In this document: positions 1 through 8,457 of the stretch, in pieces | Layout: each line of letters begins with the position of its first letter | Position numbering within the stretch: the first letter of the stretch is position 1 | Assembly: GCA_017303735.1 (NCBI GenBank) | Contig: JAFLCF010000068.1 | Coordinates: 1-20,432, forward strand | DNA length: 20,432 bases | Direction of reading: 5' to 3' | Origin: Anaerolineae bacterium | GTDB lineage: Bacteria; Chloroflexota; Anaerolineae; Anaerolineales; Villigracilaceae | Notes under the pieces: generated by a model | The model's database searches: none | Told to the model about the DNA's origin: nothing | What the model saw: the letters and a program-made list of their open reading frames with translations, nothing else | Program-made: the position numbers and the translations under genes

Positions 1-248
1 CAATGATAAAAAACCATAAACAGATGAAAGAATGCCCCAAAACTTGAGGTTGAAGATGAGCGAGAAAAAAATCTTAAGTCTATTCATAGAAGTCTTTGGA
101 TTTCTTATTTTACCCAACATATTCATCAAATTGAATTTTGTACGAATGATTGTAGCGCATTATAAACAAGTTCTCCTACCAACAAATACTACTCTATCAC
201 AATCGTGGTTTAATCTATAAAACTCTTGCAATCTCAGGTGATCTTTCC
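1..248. other. AT-rich leader region upstream of asparaginase gene
   Basis: This stretch is clearly AT-richer than the following gene. A 62-codon open frame (32-220, +) is present but is lysine/phenylalanine-rich low-complexity translation with no convincing ribosome binding site, so I do not call it a gene. A TATAAA at 216-221 could be a -10 box for the asparaginase gene, but no good -35 is seen 17 bp upstream. The ribosome binding site for the next gene (AGGTGAT, about 236-242) lies at its right end. Confidence 0.4.
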
Positions 249-1259
249 ATGAAAAAACGCGTCTACATCATCTACACCGGCGGGACCATCGGTATGCAGC
301 CTTCATCTGAAGGCTATGCCCCTGCACCCGGCTATTTGGCAGAACAAATTATGTCCATGCCAGAACTCAAACACGAGTTGATGCCTGATGTGGAGATTCA
401 CGAATACGATCCGCTGCTTGACTCGGCGAACATGACCCCCGAAGATTGGCATAAGATCGCCCACGACATCGGCGAGCATTACAACGATTACGACGGCTTC
501 ATCATTTTGCACGGCACCGACACGATGGCATACACCGCGTCTGCTTTGCCGTTCATGTTGGAAGGGTTGGCAAAACCTGTAGTGCTTACTGGCTCACAGA
601 TTCCGCTGTGCGAAGTCCGCAACGATGCACGCGCCAACATCATCACCGCGTTGACTGTTGCCGCCAATTTTGACATTCCCGAAGTGTGTTTGTGTTTTGG
701 CAATCAACTCCTGCGCGGATGCCGCTCTGTCAAGGTCAGCACCGATGGGCTGGATGCCTTCGCCTCCCCCAACCTGCCTCCGCTCGGTGAGATCGGCGTG
801 GAAATTCGCATCAATAAAAATTTGGTATTGCCCGCGTCTCAAAGCAAGTTGCAAGTACAAGAGCTGAAACAAGTCAACGTGGGTGCGTTGCCATTATGGC
901 CCGGCATTCCGGCGCAAGTTGTTCGTAATTTTCTACAGCCGCCATTGCAAGGATTGATCCTGCGAGCTTATGGCGTTGGCAATGGTCCCACCAACAACGC
1001 GGATTTTCTCTCCGCGCTCGAAGAAGCCACACAACGCGGAGTGGTCATCGTGGATTGCACACAATGCCTCAGAGGCAGTGTCCACCTTGGGGATTACGCC
1101 ACAGGCTCCGCCTTAGCCCGAGCCGGAGTCATTAGCGGATACGACATGACCGCCGAAGCCGCGCTGGCAAAACTCTCTTATCTATTCAGCCAAAATCTGC
1201 CTGTGGATGAAATCAAACGCTTGATGCAGACAAATCTGCGCGGTGAATTGACTATCTGA
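249..1259 (+). CDS. ansA: L-asparaginase, type I (cytoplasmic)
   Basis: Hydrolyses L-asparagine to aspartate and ammonia, probably in the cytoplasm because no signal peptide is present. The 336-residue length fits the bacterial type I (AnsA) family. The N-terminal motif YTGGTIGM supplies the nucleophilic Thr13. The second family motif HGTDTMAY (about 88-95) supplies Thr90 and Asp91. TGSQIPL and SYGVGN-like (here AYGVGN) blocks and the ending NLRGEL closely resemble E. coli AnsA. The ATG at 249 is preceded by AGGTGAT at a normal distance. The gene converges on trpA with only 2 bp between the two stop codons, and I see no terminator hairpin there. Family identity is firm; true substrate preference (Asn versus Gln) cannot be read from sequence. 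Confidence 0.95.
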   Translation: MKKRVYIIYTGGTIGMQPSSEGYAPAPGYLAEQIMSMPELKHELMPDVEIHEYDPLLDSANMTPEDWHKIAHDIGEHYNDYDGFIILHGTDTMAYTASALPFMLEGLAKPVVLTGSQIPLCEVRNDARANIITALTVAANFDIPEVCLCFGNQLLRGCRSVKVSTDGLDAFASPNLPPLGEIGVEIRINKNLVLPASQSKLQVQELKQVNVGALPLWPGIPAQVVRNFLQPPLQGLILRAYGVGNGPTNNADFLSALEEATQRGVVIVDCTQCLRGSVHLGDYATGSALARAGVISGYDMTAEAALAKLSYLFSQNLPVDEIKRLMQTNLRGELTI

Positions 1260-1261
1260 TT

Positions 1262-2041
1262 TTATTTTCTCAACGCCGACAACGCGTCTCGGAACTCCGC
1301 CGCAAACTGTTTCGCTGTTTCTACAGGTTTTTGACTACCCCCCATTGCTTTCACGCACGCCGAGCCGACAATGACTCCATCCGCGAGTTGACCGACTTGC
1401 TGAGCCTGCTCGGGTGTGCCGATTCCAAATCCCACGCATACTGGCGCGGACGTGTGTGCCCGCACGCGCGAAATCAATTCACCAAGGTCGTTTGAGATTT
1501 CCCTACGCTCACCCGTCACCCCCGTAACCGAGACCAGATAAATAAATCCCTTTGCAGTTCGCGCAATCGCTTCCATGCGTTCATCAGGTGAGGTTGGAGC
1601 AAGCATTTGGATCAATGGCATATCACCATTGATGGATTGAAACTCCTCTGCCTCTTCAAGCGGCAGATCAGGGATGATGAATCCATCCGCGCCTGCTTCA
1701 CGGGCATCATGGATGAATTTCTCCAATCCATACGCCAGCATGGGATTGTAATAGCCCATCAAAATCAGCGGAATGGTCACGCCGCGCGCCCGCAGTTCTT
1801 TCACCGCTTCGAGCGATTTCTTGACTGTGATTCCTTTTTCCAACGCAATTTGAGTCGCCTGCTGAATCACAGGTCCATCGGCGAGTGGGTCAGAGAATGA
1901 AAGACCAACTTCGATTAAGTCCGCGCCGTTTTTAGCTAAGGCTTCGATCACATCTACAGATGTTTCAAAGTCAGGGTATCCCAAAGGAAAATAGGGCATA
2001 AAAATGGGTTTGTTTTTGAAGGCGTTTTCGATTCGGTTCAT
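1262..2041 (-). CDS. trpA: Tryptophan synthase alpha chain
   Basis: Cleaves indole-3-glycerol phosphate to indole and glyceraldehyde-3-phosphate and passes indole to TrpB. The 259-residue protein is of usual length. Catalytic residues are visible: Glu44 in the LIEVGLSFSDP block and Asp55 in PLADGP, matching E. coli Glu49 and Asp60. LMGYYNP and the phosphate-binding GFGIGTPEQ motif near the C-terminus are also present. The ATG at 2041 has a good ribosome binding site (GAGGA about 7 nt upstream). It is the last gene of the trp operon and is separated from trpB, its usual partner, by the B3/B4-domain gene whose stop lies 10 bp upstream. Confidence 0.97.
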   Translation of the reverse strand: MNRIENAFKNKPIFMPYFPLGYPDFETSVDVIEALAKNGADLIEVGLSFSDPLADGPVIQQATQIALEKGITVKKSLEAVKELRARGVTIPLILMGYYNPMLAYGLEKFIHDAREAGADGFIIPDLPLEEAEEFQSINGDMPLIQMLAPTSPDERMEAIARTAKGFIYLVSVTGVTGERREISNDLGELISRVRAHTSAPVCVGFGIGTPEQAQQVGQLADGVIVGSACVKAMGGSQKPVETAKQFAAEFRDALSALRK

Positions 2042-2051
2042 AGGAATTTCC

Positions 2052-2732
2052 TCAATTGGTGATTACACGGCTTTGTTCCACCATCACTGACGGCGCGAAC
2101 AAACGGATATTTTCTTCAATGGCTCGTAATTGCGCTTCCACAGATTCAACTGGAACACCTGTAGGAGCGTACACCACATACAGCGCATGAGATGTTTCGG
2201 GTGAAATGGGTGAAAGATTATCCTGCCCATAGATAATGCAACAGCAGATGCCATGCTCATCCTTCATCACCATGTCGCCTGCATAAATCTCTTTCGATGA
2301 GCCGTTCATCTGGGTCATCTGGTCGCCATTTTTTGCGACATCAATAAAAACCCCGCCTTGCAGTTTGGACACATCATGCCCTGCTGCCAATGCCAACGTC
2401 TCCATTTCGGCGATGAAGTTTGAATCTACCAAGGGTGAGACCGTTGGCAGATTCTTGTTCTTCAATGCAATTGATTCGACCTGTTGCAACACATGGTAAG
2501 TTTTGCTAAAGCGTTTGTAGTATTGAATATACGCCTGCATGACAGGGATGGATAAAAAGTCCTGCCGCGAATGCGCCTGATATTTCTCGCGCAAACGGTC
2601 TTCGACTTCGCGTTTGTAAGCCTCCAATTTAGGGGAGACTATTTTATTGTCCACACCAGAGATTTCCAGCAATCCTATAGAAGCGCCTGGATGCGCGGAT
2701 TTCCATTCGTCGGTAACTGTAATGTCCAGCAT
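2052..2732 (-). CDS. B3/B4 tRNA-binding domain protein (PheRS beta-like editing domain)
   Basis: A stand-alone 226-residue protein that I assign to the B3/B4 domain family, the domain found in the beta subunit of phenylalanyl-tRNA synthetase where it hydrolyses mischarged Tyr-tRNA(Phe). Family-like features are the YYKRFSKTYHVLQQVESIA block (about 72-90), LPTVSPLVDSNFIAEM (about 95-110), the KDEHGICCCIIYGQD strand (about 157-171) and the VYAPTGV motif. No membrane segment or signal peptide is seen. It begins 4 nt after the trpB stop and ends 10 nt before the trpA start, so it is almost certainly co-transcribed with both and possibly translationally coupled to trpB; its own ribosome binding site is weak. 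The role is unknown. Its place in an operon with trpS under a tRNA sensor suggests, as inference only, a tRNA-linked proofreading job. Confidence 0.75.
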   Translation of the reverse strand: MLDITVTDEWKSAHPGASIGLLEISGVDNKIVSPKLEAYKREVEDRLREKYQAHSRQDFLSIPVMQAYIQYYKRFSKTYHVLQQVESIALKNKNLPTVSPLVDSNFIAEMETLALAAGHDVSKLQGGVFIDVAKNGDQMTQMNGSSKEIYAGDMVMKDEHGICCCIIYGQDNLSPISPETSHALYVVYAPTGVPVESVEAQLRAIEENIRLFAPSVMVEQSRVITN

Positions 2733-2736
2733 GGGG

Positions 2737-3927
2737 TTATCCCAATTCCTTGATGACGGTATTCAAGTCCTTATCACCACGACCCGACAGATTAACCAAG
2801 ATCACCTGATCTTTACGCATGGTCGGTGCTTTCTTAATGACCTCCGCGACAGCATGGGATGACTCTAACGCGGGGATGATCCCTTCGGTGTGACACAACA
2901 TCTGAAAAGCGTTCAACGCTTCTTCATCCGTTGCGGAGGTGTAGAAGGCGCGTTCGTTGTCGCGCAGCATGGCATGTTCGGGACCGACAGCGGCGTAGTC
3001 CAAACCAGCCGAAACCGAATGGGTTTCAGCAATTTGACCGTCTTCATCTTGCAAGACATACGTCCGCGTACCGTGGATGACTCCCACCCGTGCTTTGGTT
3101 GCGTCGCCAAATCTCGCGGCATGTTTTCCCGAAGCGATTCCGCTGCCGCCTGCTTCCACGCCGATAAGCTCCACGGCTTCGTCGTTCACAAATCCGCTGA
3201 AGACGCCGATAGCATTCGAGCCGCCGCCTACACAAGCGATGACCGTATCGGGCAGCCGTCCCGCGTCCATGAGCATTTGCTCGCGTGCCTCACGCCCGAT
3301 CACCGACTGGAACTCGCGCACGATAGTCGGGTATGGATGTGGTCCCAAAGCAGAACCCAACAGATAATGCGTGTCGCGCACGTTCGTCACCCAATCGCGG
3401 ATGGCTTCGTTGATGGCGTCTTTCAAGGTCTTCGTGCCAGACTCGACGGGACGAACTTCTGCACCGAGCAACTTCATGCGGAAGACATTTGGTTCTTGCC
3501 GTGCGATGTCCACGGAGCCCATGTACACGACACATTCGAGTCCGAGCAATGCCGCAGCGGTGGCAGATGCCACTCCGTGCTGCCCTGCCCCAGTCTCGGC
3601 GACGATGCGCTTCTTTCCCATCCGCTTGACGAGCAAGGCTTGTCCCAATGCATTGTTGATCTTGTGCGCGCCTGTGTGCGCCAAGTCTTCGCGCTTCAAA
3701 TAAATTTGTGCGCCGCCCAGTTTTTCAGAGAGGCGTTTTGCATAAGTTAACGGCGTGGGTCTACCAACAAATGACGCCATCAACTTATCAAACTCCGCGT
3801 TGAAGGCTGGGTCATTCCGCGCGGAAACGAATTCACGCTCCAATTCAATCAGCGCGGGCATGAGTGTTTCGGGGACGAATTGTCCGCCGTAGGGACCGAA
3901 TTTGTGGGGTAGTAAATTAGTGGTCAT
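2737..3927 (-). CDS. trpB: Tryptophan synthase beta chain
   Basis: Condenses indole with L-serine to give L-tryptophan using pyridoxal phosphate. The 396-residue protein is of the classical TrpB1 type: it starts with a [16 protein letters not shown] segment, and [15 protein letters not shown] carries the PLP lysine at about Lys89. GAGQHG and the phosphate-binding GGGSNAIG motif follow, and the end LSGRGDKD is characteristic. The ATG at 3927 has GGAGAA 4 nt upstream. Downstream the B3/B4 gene starts 4 nt after the stop. Upstream the 60-bp gap to trpF contains one arm of an imperfect palindrome. Confidence 0.98.
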   Translation of the reverse strand: MTTNLLPHKFGPYGGQFVPETLMPALIELEREFVSARNDPAFNAEFDKLMASFVGRPTPLTYAKRLSEKLGGAQIYLKREDLAHTGAHKINNALGQALLVKRMGKKRIVAETGAGQHGVASATAAALLGLECVVYMGSVDIARQEPNVFRMKLLGAEVRPVESGTKTLKDAINEAIRDWVTNVRDTHYLLGSALGPHPYPTIVREFQSVIGREAREQMLMDAGRLPDTVIACVGGGSNAIGVFSGFVNDEAVELIGVEAGGSGIASGKHAARFGDATKARVGVIHGTRTYVLQDEDGQIAETHSVSAGLDYAAVGPEHAMLRDNERAFYTSATDEEALNAFQMLCHTEGIIPALESSHAVAEVIKKAPTMRKDQVILVNLSGRGDKDLNTVIKELG

Positions 3928-3943
3928 AAGTTCTCCGTTATCA

Positions 3944-4021
3944 GATATTCGATATTCGTAGTTCGATATTGTGGATTGGGAATTTTTCTACGCTGATTCC
4001 GAATCTCGAATATCGAGTATC
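3944..4021. repeat. Imperfect inverted repeat spanning the trpF-trpB junction
   Basis: The arm GATATTCGATATTCG (3944-3958) is matched by CGAATATCGAGTATC (4007-4021), 14 of 15 positions complementary. The right arm lies inside the last codons of trpF, and the trpF stop (3988-3990) lies between the arms, so the last few TrpF residues are encoded by repeat sequence. It may fold in the mRNA between trpF and trpB; no U-run follows, so it is not a typical terminator. Confidence 0.7.
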
Positions 4022-4623
4022 GCTCTCACGAACGCTTTCATCTTCCCCGCGTCTTTCTCCCCTGGAGCGGATTCAACACCCGAAGCCACATCCACGCCCC
4101 AAGGTTTGACTTGGCGAACAGCGTCTGCGACGTTTTCGGGGGTGAGTCCGCCCGCGAGCAGGAGCGGATATTGCTGCGCGAGTTTGGCGGCGGCTGCCCA
4201 ATCGGCGGTGACTCCGCTGCCGCCGTAGACGCCTTTGACGGCGGCGTCGATTAACATGAACGGCGCTTCGCTTCTTTCATAACCTGCATTTGATTCAGGG
4301 ATTCCGCGAAAGGCACGGAAGGCGCGCGGGGCGAGTTGGGCAAATATCTCTGGCGTTTCGTCTCCGTGGAGTTGGGCGAGGTCGAGATGACAGGTTTGCA
4401 GAATGTTTTTGATTTCTTCGACTGATGAATTCACAAACACGCCGATAAGTTTAATATGCGGATGTTCGCGCTTCAACACGGATGTTATTTCAGAGCAGGC
4501 AGATTTTTCAATGAAGCGCACACTCTTGGGGTAGAAGTTGAATCCTAAATAATCCGCGCCTGCGTTAATAGCCGCTTGTGCGTCTATTTTTGTTTTTATG
4601 CCACAAATTTTTACAATCGTCAT
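3988..4623 (-). CDS. trpF: Phosphoribosylanthranilate isomerase
   Basis: Converts phosphoribosylanthranilate to CdRP (Amadori rearrangement), the third step of the pathway. The 211-residue single-domain TIM barrel starts with the signature VKICGIK, giving the general base Cys7. Asp126 in the FMLID strand fits the general acid. LAGGLTPENV and GVDVASGVES, the phosphate-binding end of the barrel, are intact. The tail after AILDI (about 202-211) is encoded by a palindromic repeat and is probably a dispensable extension. The ATG at 4623 has only a weak purine-rich site (GAGAGAG). A small hairpin (4636-4648) lies just upstream in the mRNA. Confidence 0.96.
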   Translation of the reverse strand: MTIVKICGIKTKIDAQAAINAGADYLGFNFYPKSVRFIEKSACSEITSVLKREHPHIKLIGVFVNSSVEEIKNILQTCHLDLAQLHGDETPEIFAQLAPRAFRAFRGIPESNAGYERSEAPFMLIDAAVKGVYGGSGVTADWAAAAKLAQQYPLLLAGGLTPENVADAVRQVKPWGVDVASGVESAPGEKDAGKMKAFVRAILDIRDSESA

Positions 4624-4635
4624 ATTTCTCTCTCA

Positions 4636-4827
4636 ACCCCGAAGGGGTGATCTGATTCTAGATTTCCGATGTTGGTTTTGACAAACCCTGAAAGGGTGTC
4701 ATAGTTTGTCTTGCTATGTCATCCCTACGGGATTTGGGATGGGGCGACGCGGTTCTACAATAATTTCATCCCTTCGGGATTGTAGGTCACGTTTGTAACG
4801 TGACGTCACGCTGAAAGCGTGACCTAC
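4636..4827. repeat. Cluster of six small palindromes between trpC and trpF
   Basis: The whole trpC-trpF gap consists of short hairpins: ACCCCGAAGGGGT (4636-4648), ACCCTGAAAGGGT (4685-4697), ATCCCTACGGGAT (4721-4733), ATCCCTTCGGGAT (4768-4780), a 19-mer with 8-bp arms GTCACGTT/AACGTGAC (4786-4804) and a 19-mer with 8-bp arms GTCACGCT/AGCGTGAC (4805-4823). The last two sit inside a larger repeat bounded by GTAGGTCACG (4782-4791) and CGTGACCTAC (4818-4827). The trpC stop TAG (4824-4826) is formed by that right boundary. Three of the hairpins share a GAA loop. No long U-run is present, so they are mRNA hairpins or mobile-like repeats rather than terminators. Confidence 0.85.
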
Positions 4828-5618
4828 GATTCCTGTCCAGAAAGTTCACGGACTTTTCCAGGGATATCATCCGATGTGACCAATGCCTCGCCAACGAGAA
4901 TGGCGTCAACATTTATCCTAGCTAGTCGTTCTACATCGGCGGCGGTGAAGATACCTGATTCGGCGACGACGGCGATTTCGGAGGGGATCATTGGGCGGAG
5001 ACGTTCGGTGGTGGTGAGGGTGACTTCGAAGGTGGCGAGGTTGCGGTTGTTGATGCCGATGAGTTGGATGTTCGGAATTTTTAGGGCGCGTTCAGTTTCG
5101 GTTTCGTCGTGGACTTCGACGAGGGCGGTGAGTCCGAGGCTGAGGGCACAGGCGTGGAGGTCGGCGAAGTGTTTGTCATCGGGGAGGGCAGCGGCGATGA
5201 GGAGGATGGCGTCGGCTCCGTTTACTCTCGCTTCGTAGATTTGCGACTCATCTATGATGAAATCCTTTCTAAGCAATGGCAGTGATGAGTGATAAGTGAA
5301 ACGTAAATCGCGAAGCGTTTCGAGTTTGCCTTGGAAGAATTTTTCATCAGTCAGAACTGAAATCGCGGCGGCGCCGTTTTGAGTGTAGATGTCGGCGACT
5401 TGGAAGAGGTCGAGGTGCGGGGCGAGGATTCCCTTGGAGGGGCTGGCACGCTTGAGTTCAGCGATCAGGCTCGGGCGGAGTCCGAAGCGGCGGCGCTGTA
5501 TGGCGGCAAGGAAATCTCTGGGCGTTGGACTCTGCTCGGCGGCGTGGCGCAAGGCTTGGGCGTCGAGCGCCGCAATTTCCAATCGTTTTTGGTCGAGAAT
5601 TTTTTCTAAGATGTTCAT
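4824..5618 (-). CDS. trpC: Indole-3-glycerol phosphate synthase
   Basis: Closes the indole ring by converting CdRP to indole-3-glycerol phosphate. The 264-residue protein begins with the typical MNILEKI start. Catalytic-site motifs are ELKRASPSKG (Lys56 region), LLRKDFI (general acid Lys118), LVEVHDE (Glu168) and GINNRNL. AESGIF and LVGEAL complete the phosphate site. The start at 5618 is fixed by this conserved N-terminus, yet no Shine-Dalgarno sequence precedes it: the upstream bases read TCCGCTTAT and belong to a repeat. Translation is therefore perhaps coupled to trpGD, whose stop lies 30 bp upstream. Its own stop codon falls within the palindromic cluster downstream. Confidence 0.96.
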   Translation of the reverse strand: MNILEKILDQKRLEIAALDAQALRHAAEQSPTPRDFLAAIQRRRFGLRPSLIAELKRASPSKGILAPHLDLFQVADIYTQNGAAAISVLTDEKFFQGKLETLRDLRFTYHSSLPLLRKDFIIDESQIYEARVNGADAILLIAAALPDDKHFADLHACALSLGLTALVEVHDETETERALKIPNIQLIGINNRNLATFEVTLTTTERLRPMIPSEIAVVAESGIFTAADVERLARINVDAILVGEALVTSDDIPGKVRELSGQES

Positions 5619-5620
5619 AT

Positions 5621-5659
5621 AAGCGGACTCTGAAACGGATAAACGGATTTAAGCGGATT
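5621..5659. repeat. Short direct repeats at the trpGD-trpC junction
   Basis: AAGCGGA occurs at 5621-5627 and again at 5651-5657, and AAACGGAT occurs in tandem at 5633-5640 and 5641-5648. The block fills the entire 30-bp gap. It supplies the trpGD stop (TAA, complement of 5649-5651) and replaces the region where the trpC ribosome binding site would be expected. Confidence 0.6.
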
Positions 5660-7256
5660 GTGTGAACTCAATGAGATGGTTGAGTTTTTCCAAGGCTTTG
5701 CCGCTATCAAGTGAAGTTGTTGCTTCGGCGAGCGCGGATTTGAAATCACCTGTTTCGGCAGCGAGGGCGGCGGCGGTGTTGAGCAGGACGGCATCGCGGC
5801 GGGCGCCTGTGAGTTTGTTGGAAAGAATGTCTCTCATCATCTGCGCGGACTCATCGGGAGTGCCGCCGCGAAGATCGGCGACGGTGCAGGGCGCGAGACC
5901 AAGGTCGGCGGGATTGAGGTCGTAGGTTTCGACGTTGCCGTTGCGCAGATGACTGACGCGGTTGACGCCCGTGGGATTGAGTTCGTCGAGACCGTTGGCG
6001 CCGTGGATGATGAGTGCGGCTTGGCTGCCGAGTTCTTTGAGCACGTGCGCGAGCGGCTCGGTAAGTTTGGCGTCATAGACGCCCGTGAGTTGGATGCGCG
6101 CGCCCGCGGGATTGGTGAGCGGACCGAGGACGTTGAAGATGGTGCGCTGACCCATCTCTTTGCGCGGACCGACGGCGTATTTCATGGCGGGGTGAAACTT
6201 GGGCGCGAACATGAAACCAATGCCGACTTGCTCGATGGCGGCGGCAACTTTTTCGGGCGTGAGATCGAGGTTGACACCGAGCGCGGAGAGCACGTCGGCG
6301 CTTCCACATTGCGATGACGCGGCACGATTGCCATGCTTGGCGACTTTGCGCCCCGTGCCCGCGAGGACGAAGGCGGCGGCTGTGGAGATGTTGAAAGTGT
6401 GCGCGCCGTCGCCGCCCGTGCCGACGATGTCGTAGATGGGGTCGGCGGCGTTGACGTTTACTTTCACCGCGACGTTACGCATGGCGCGGACGGAGCCTGT
6501 GATCTCGGGAATCGTTTCGCCTTTCATGCGGAGCGCGGTGAGATACGATCCGATCTGGGCAGGGGTCGCGCCGCCTGTCATGATGACGGTCATCGCTTCT
6601 TCGGCTTCGAGGTCGGTCAGGTCGGTGCGGTTGATGACCTTGGCGATGAACGGCTTGAGCATGACGGGTTCGGTTGAAGGCGGCGGAGCAATTTTTATAT
6701 CGAGGAAGTTCTTGAGCAATTGCTTGCCGTGCTCGGTGAGGATCGACTCGGGATGGAACTGCACGCCGTAGGTCGGGTGCTGCTTGTGTTTGAGTCCCAT
6801 GATCTCACCTTCGTCGGTTTGGGCGATGACCTCGAGTTCGGCAGGGACGGGGTCATAGACGACGAGCGAGTGATAGCGCATGGCTTCAAAGGGAGTCGGG
6901 ATGTCTTTGAAGATGCCCTGCTGGTTGTGTTTGACGGGTGAGGTCTTGCCGTGCATAAGTCGCGGAGCGCGATCCACTTTGCCGCCGTAGATTGCGCCGA
7001 GGCATTGATGCCCGAGGCAGACTCCGAGCACGGGGACTTTACCCGTGAAGTATTTGACGGCTTCGGGTGAGACACCGCCATCTTTGAGCGGTTCGCCTGG
7101 ACCTGGGGAGATAACGAGGTGGTCGGGCTTGAGGGCGATGAGTTCGTTCAGCGAGATCTGGTCGTTGCGGTAGACGCGAATATCCGCGCCGAGTTCGCCG
7201 AAGTATTGAACGAGGTTGTAAGTAAAAGAATCGTAGTTATCAATTAGAACCAACAT
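5649..7256 (-). CDS. trpGD: Fused anthranilate synthase glutaminase / anthranilate phosphoribosyltransferase
   Basis: A bifunctional 535-residue protein. Residues 1-190 are the class I glutamine amidotransferase TrpG, which feeds ammonia to TrpE. SPGPGEP, the nucleophile motif GVCLGHQ (Cys80) and FHPES (His168, Glu170) are intact. A short proline-rich linker (about 190-198) leads to the anthranilate phosphoribosyltransferase TrpD: GTGGDGAHTFNIST (279-292, PRPP loop), KHGNRAASS (307-315) and an intact C-terminus. The frame is open further upstream to a GTG at 7322, but I choose the ATG at 7256: it gives the conserved LVLIDNYDSFTYNL start and has AAAGGA at good spacing, while the extra 22 residues are encoded by a repeat-rich spacer. 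The same fusion order occurs in E. coli. Confidence 0.95.
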   Translation of the reverse strand: MLVLIDNYDSFTYNLVQYFGELGADIRVYRNDQISLNELIALKPDHLVISPGPGEPLKDGGVSPEAVKYFTGKVPVLGVCLGHQCLGAIYGGKVDRAPRLMHGKTSPVKHNQQGIFKDIPTPFEAMRYHSLVVYDPVPAELEVIAQTDEGEIMGLKHKQHPTYGVQFHPESILTEHGKQLLKNFLDIKIAPPPSTEPVMLKPFIAKVINRTDLTDLEAEEAMTVIMTGGATPAQIGSYLTALRMKGETIPEITGSVRAMRNVAVKVNVNAADPIYDIVGTGGDGAHTFNISTAAAFVLAGTGRKVAKHGNRAASSQCGSADVLSALGVNLDLTPEKVAAAIEQVGIGFMFAPKFHPAMKYAVGPRKEMGQRTIFNVLGPLTNPAGARIQLTGVYDAKLTEPLAHVLKELGSQAALIIHGANGLDELNPTGVNRVSHLRNGNVETYDLNPADLGLAPCTVADLRGGTPDESAQMMRDILSNKLTGARRDAVLLNTAAALAAETGDFKSALAEATTSLDSGKALEKLNHLIEFTQSA

Positions 7257-7308
7257 GTTGAAATCCTTTTTTATCCACGAAGGACACGAAGATGCACGAA
7301 AATTTCTG

Positions 7309-7376
7309 AACCACGGAGGCACAGAGTCACGGAGTTTTAAATTGGTTTTCCTCTGTGTCTTCGTGTCTCCGTGGTT
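7309..7376. repeat. Long imperfect palindrome between trpS and trpGD
   Basis: The left arm starts AACCACGGAGGCACAGAG (from 7309, running to about 7334) and the right arm ends GTGTCTCCGTGGTT (to 7376, beginning about 7350). The outer 10 bp pair perfectly and the inner part imperfectly, around an AT-rich loop. A related CACGAAGGACACGAAG segment follows at 7276-7291. The element lies 10 bp after the trpS stop and would form a stem-loop about 50 nt upstream of the trpGD start. It resembles dispersed intergenic repeats rather than a terminator. Confidence 0.75.
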
Positions 7377-7385
7377 AACTGCTTT

Positions 7386-8435
7386 TTAGTCTTCATTTCC
7401 AAAGATGTCCAATTCATCCGCAAACAGATCGAGCGAGTAGGACAAGCCTGTTTTCTCGCGGACGAGTTCCATGGTTTGTTTGGCTTCGGCTTGCATACGG
7501 CGGATGCCGTTGGCGAGAACGTCGCGCGGAATCATGGGATGGGCGAGGAAGTAGGCACGTTTTTCGCGGATGGGGTCGAGGAAGTTATTGATGGCGCGGG
7601 CAAGTTTTTCCTTGACTTCCACATCGCCGACTTTGCCCTGGCGATAGCGTTCCTTGAGGTCATCCACTTCGGCGTAGGAGGGATTGAACGCGTCGTGATA
7701 GATGAAGACGGGATTGCCTTCGACCGTCCCTGGGTCGGTGGCGCGGAGTCGATTCGGGTCGGTGTACATGTTCATCACCTTTTGCTTGACCGTCTCGGCG
7801 TCGTCGGAGAGATAGATGGCGTTGTTGAGCGACTTGGACATTTTGTTTTGTCCATCCGTGCCGACCAAAAGAGGAACGTCACCGATGATGGGTTCGGGTT
7901 CGGGGAAGACCTCGCCGTAGAGGTTATTGAAGCGACGCGCCATCTCGCGGGCGAGTTCGACATGCGATTGGTTGTCACGCCCGACGGGGACGGCTTGCGC
8001 GCGCGGTAACAAAATATCCACGGCTTGCAAGACAGGATAACCGAGCAGACCAAACGGCATGGAGTCCATGTTGGCGTCGCGTGCCATGTCTTTGAGCGTG
8101 GGCATACGTTCCAAGCGTGGAACGGTGACGAGCATTTCAAAGAGCAGATTCAACTGGAATGTCTCAGGCACCGCCGATTGCACGAAAATCGTGCTGACGT
8201 TCGGGTCAATGCCAACGGCGAGATAGTCCAGCACGGTCTCGCGGATGAAGGTCGGCACTTCCTTGATGTATTCGCGTTCAGGTTTGGTGGTCAGCGTGTG
8301 CAAGTCCGCGATGATGAAGAAGGAGTCGTATTGATGTTGCAAGCGCACGCGGTTTGCCAGCGAGCCGACGTAATGTCCGAGGTGCAGGCGTCCTGTGGGG
8401 CGGTCGCCAGTGAGTAATCTTGGTTTCGAGGTCAT
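7386..8435 (-). CDS. trpS: Tryptophanyl-tRNA synthetase
   Basis: Charges tRNA-Trp with tryptophan in the cytoplasm. It is a class I synthetase of about 349 residues with the HIGH-type motif HLGHY (18-22) in the context [17 protein letters not shown], and KMSKS (198-202) in [13 protein letters not shown]. The [20 protein letters not shown] segment is also family-typical. The TGDRPTG start resembles the Firmicutes/streptococcal TrpRS branch, from memory. Two ATGs are possible (8441, 8435); AAAGGA lies 8 nt before 8435 but only 2 nt before 8441, so I use 8435. It is embedded between trpE and trpGD, which places synthetase and biosynthesis under one T-box leader. Confidence 0.96.
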   Translation of the reverse strand: MTSKPRLLTGDRPTGRLHLGHYVGSLANRVRLQHQYDSFFIIADLHTLTTKPEREYIKEVPTFIRETVLDYLAVGIDPNVSTIFVQSAVPETFQLNLLFEMLVTVPRLERMPTLKDMARDANMDSMPFGLLGYPVLQAVDILLPRAQAVPVGRDNQSHVELAREMARRFNNLYGEVFPEPEPIIGDVPLLVGTDGQNKMSKSLNNAIYLSDDAETVKQKVMNMYTDPNRLRATDPGTVEGNPVFIYHDAFNPSYAEVDDLKERYRQGKVGDVEVKEKLARAINNFLDPIREKRAYFLAHPMIPRDVLANGIRRMQAEAKQTMELVREKTGLSYSLDLFADELDIFGNED

Positions 8436-8457
8436 GGTCATTTTCCTTTCAGTGGGA

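Noticed and set aside
32..220. 62-codon open frame in the AT-rich left end
   Set aside because: No convincing ribosome binding site, no recognisable motif and composition of random AT-rich sequence.
2890..3750. 286-codon plus-strand open frame within trpB
   Set aside because: Fully antisense to trpB, whose codons and motifs are intact; typical shadow frame of GC-biased coding DNA.
4636..4827. CRISPR array in the trpC-trpF gap
   Set aside because: The units are different short palindromes without constant repeat or uniform spacer length, and no cas genes are near.
5649..7322. Longer trpGD start (GTG at 7322)
   Set aside because: The extra 22 residues come from repeat-rich spacer; ATG 7256 has AAAGGA and the conserved TrpG N-terminus.
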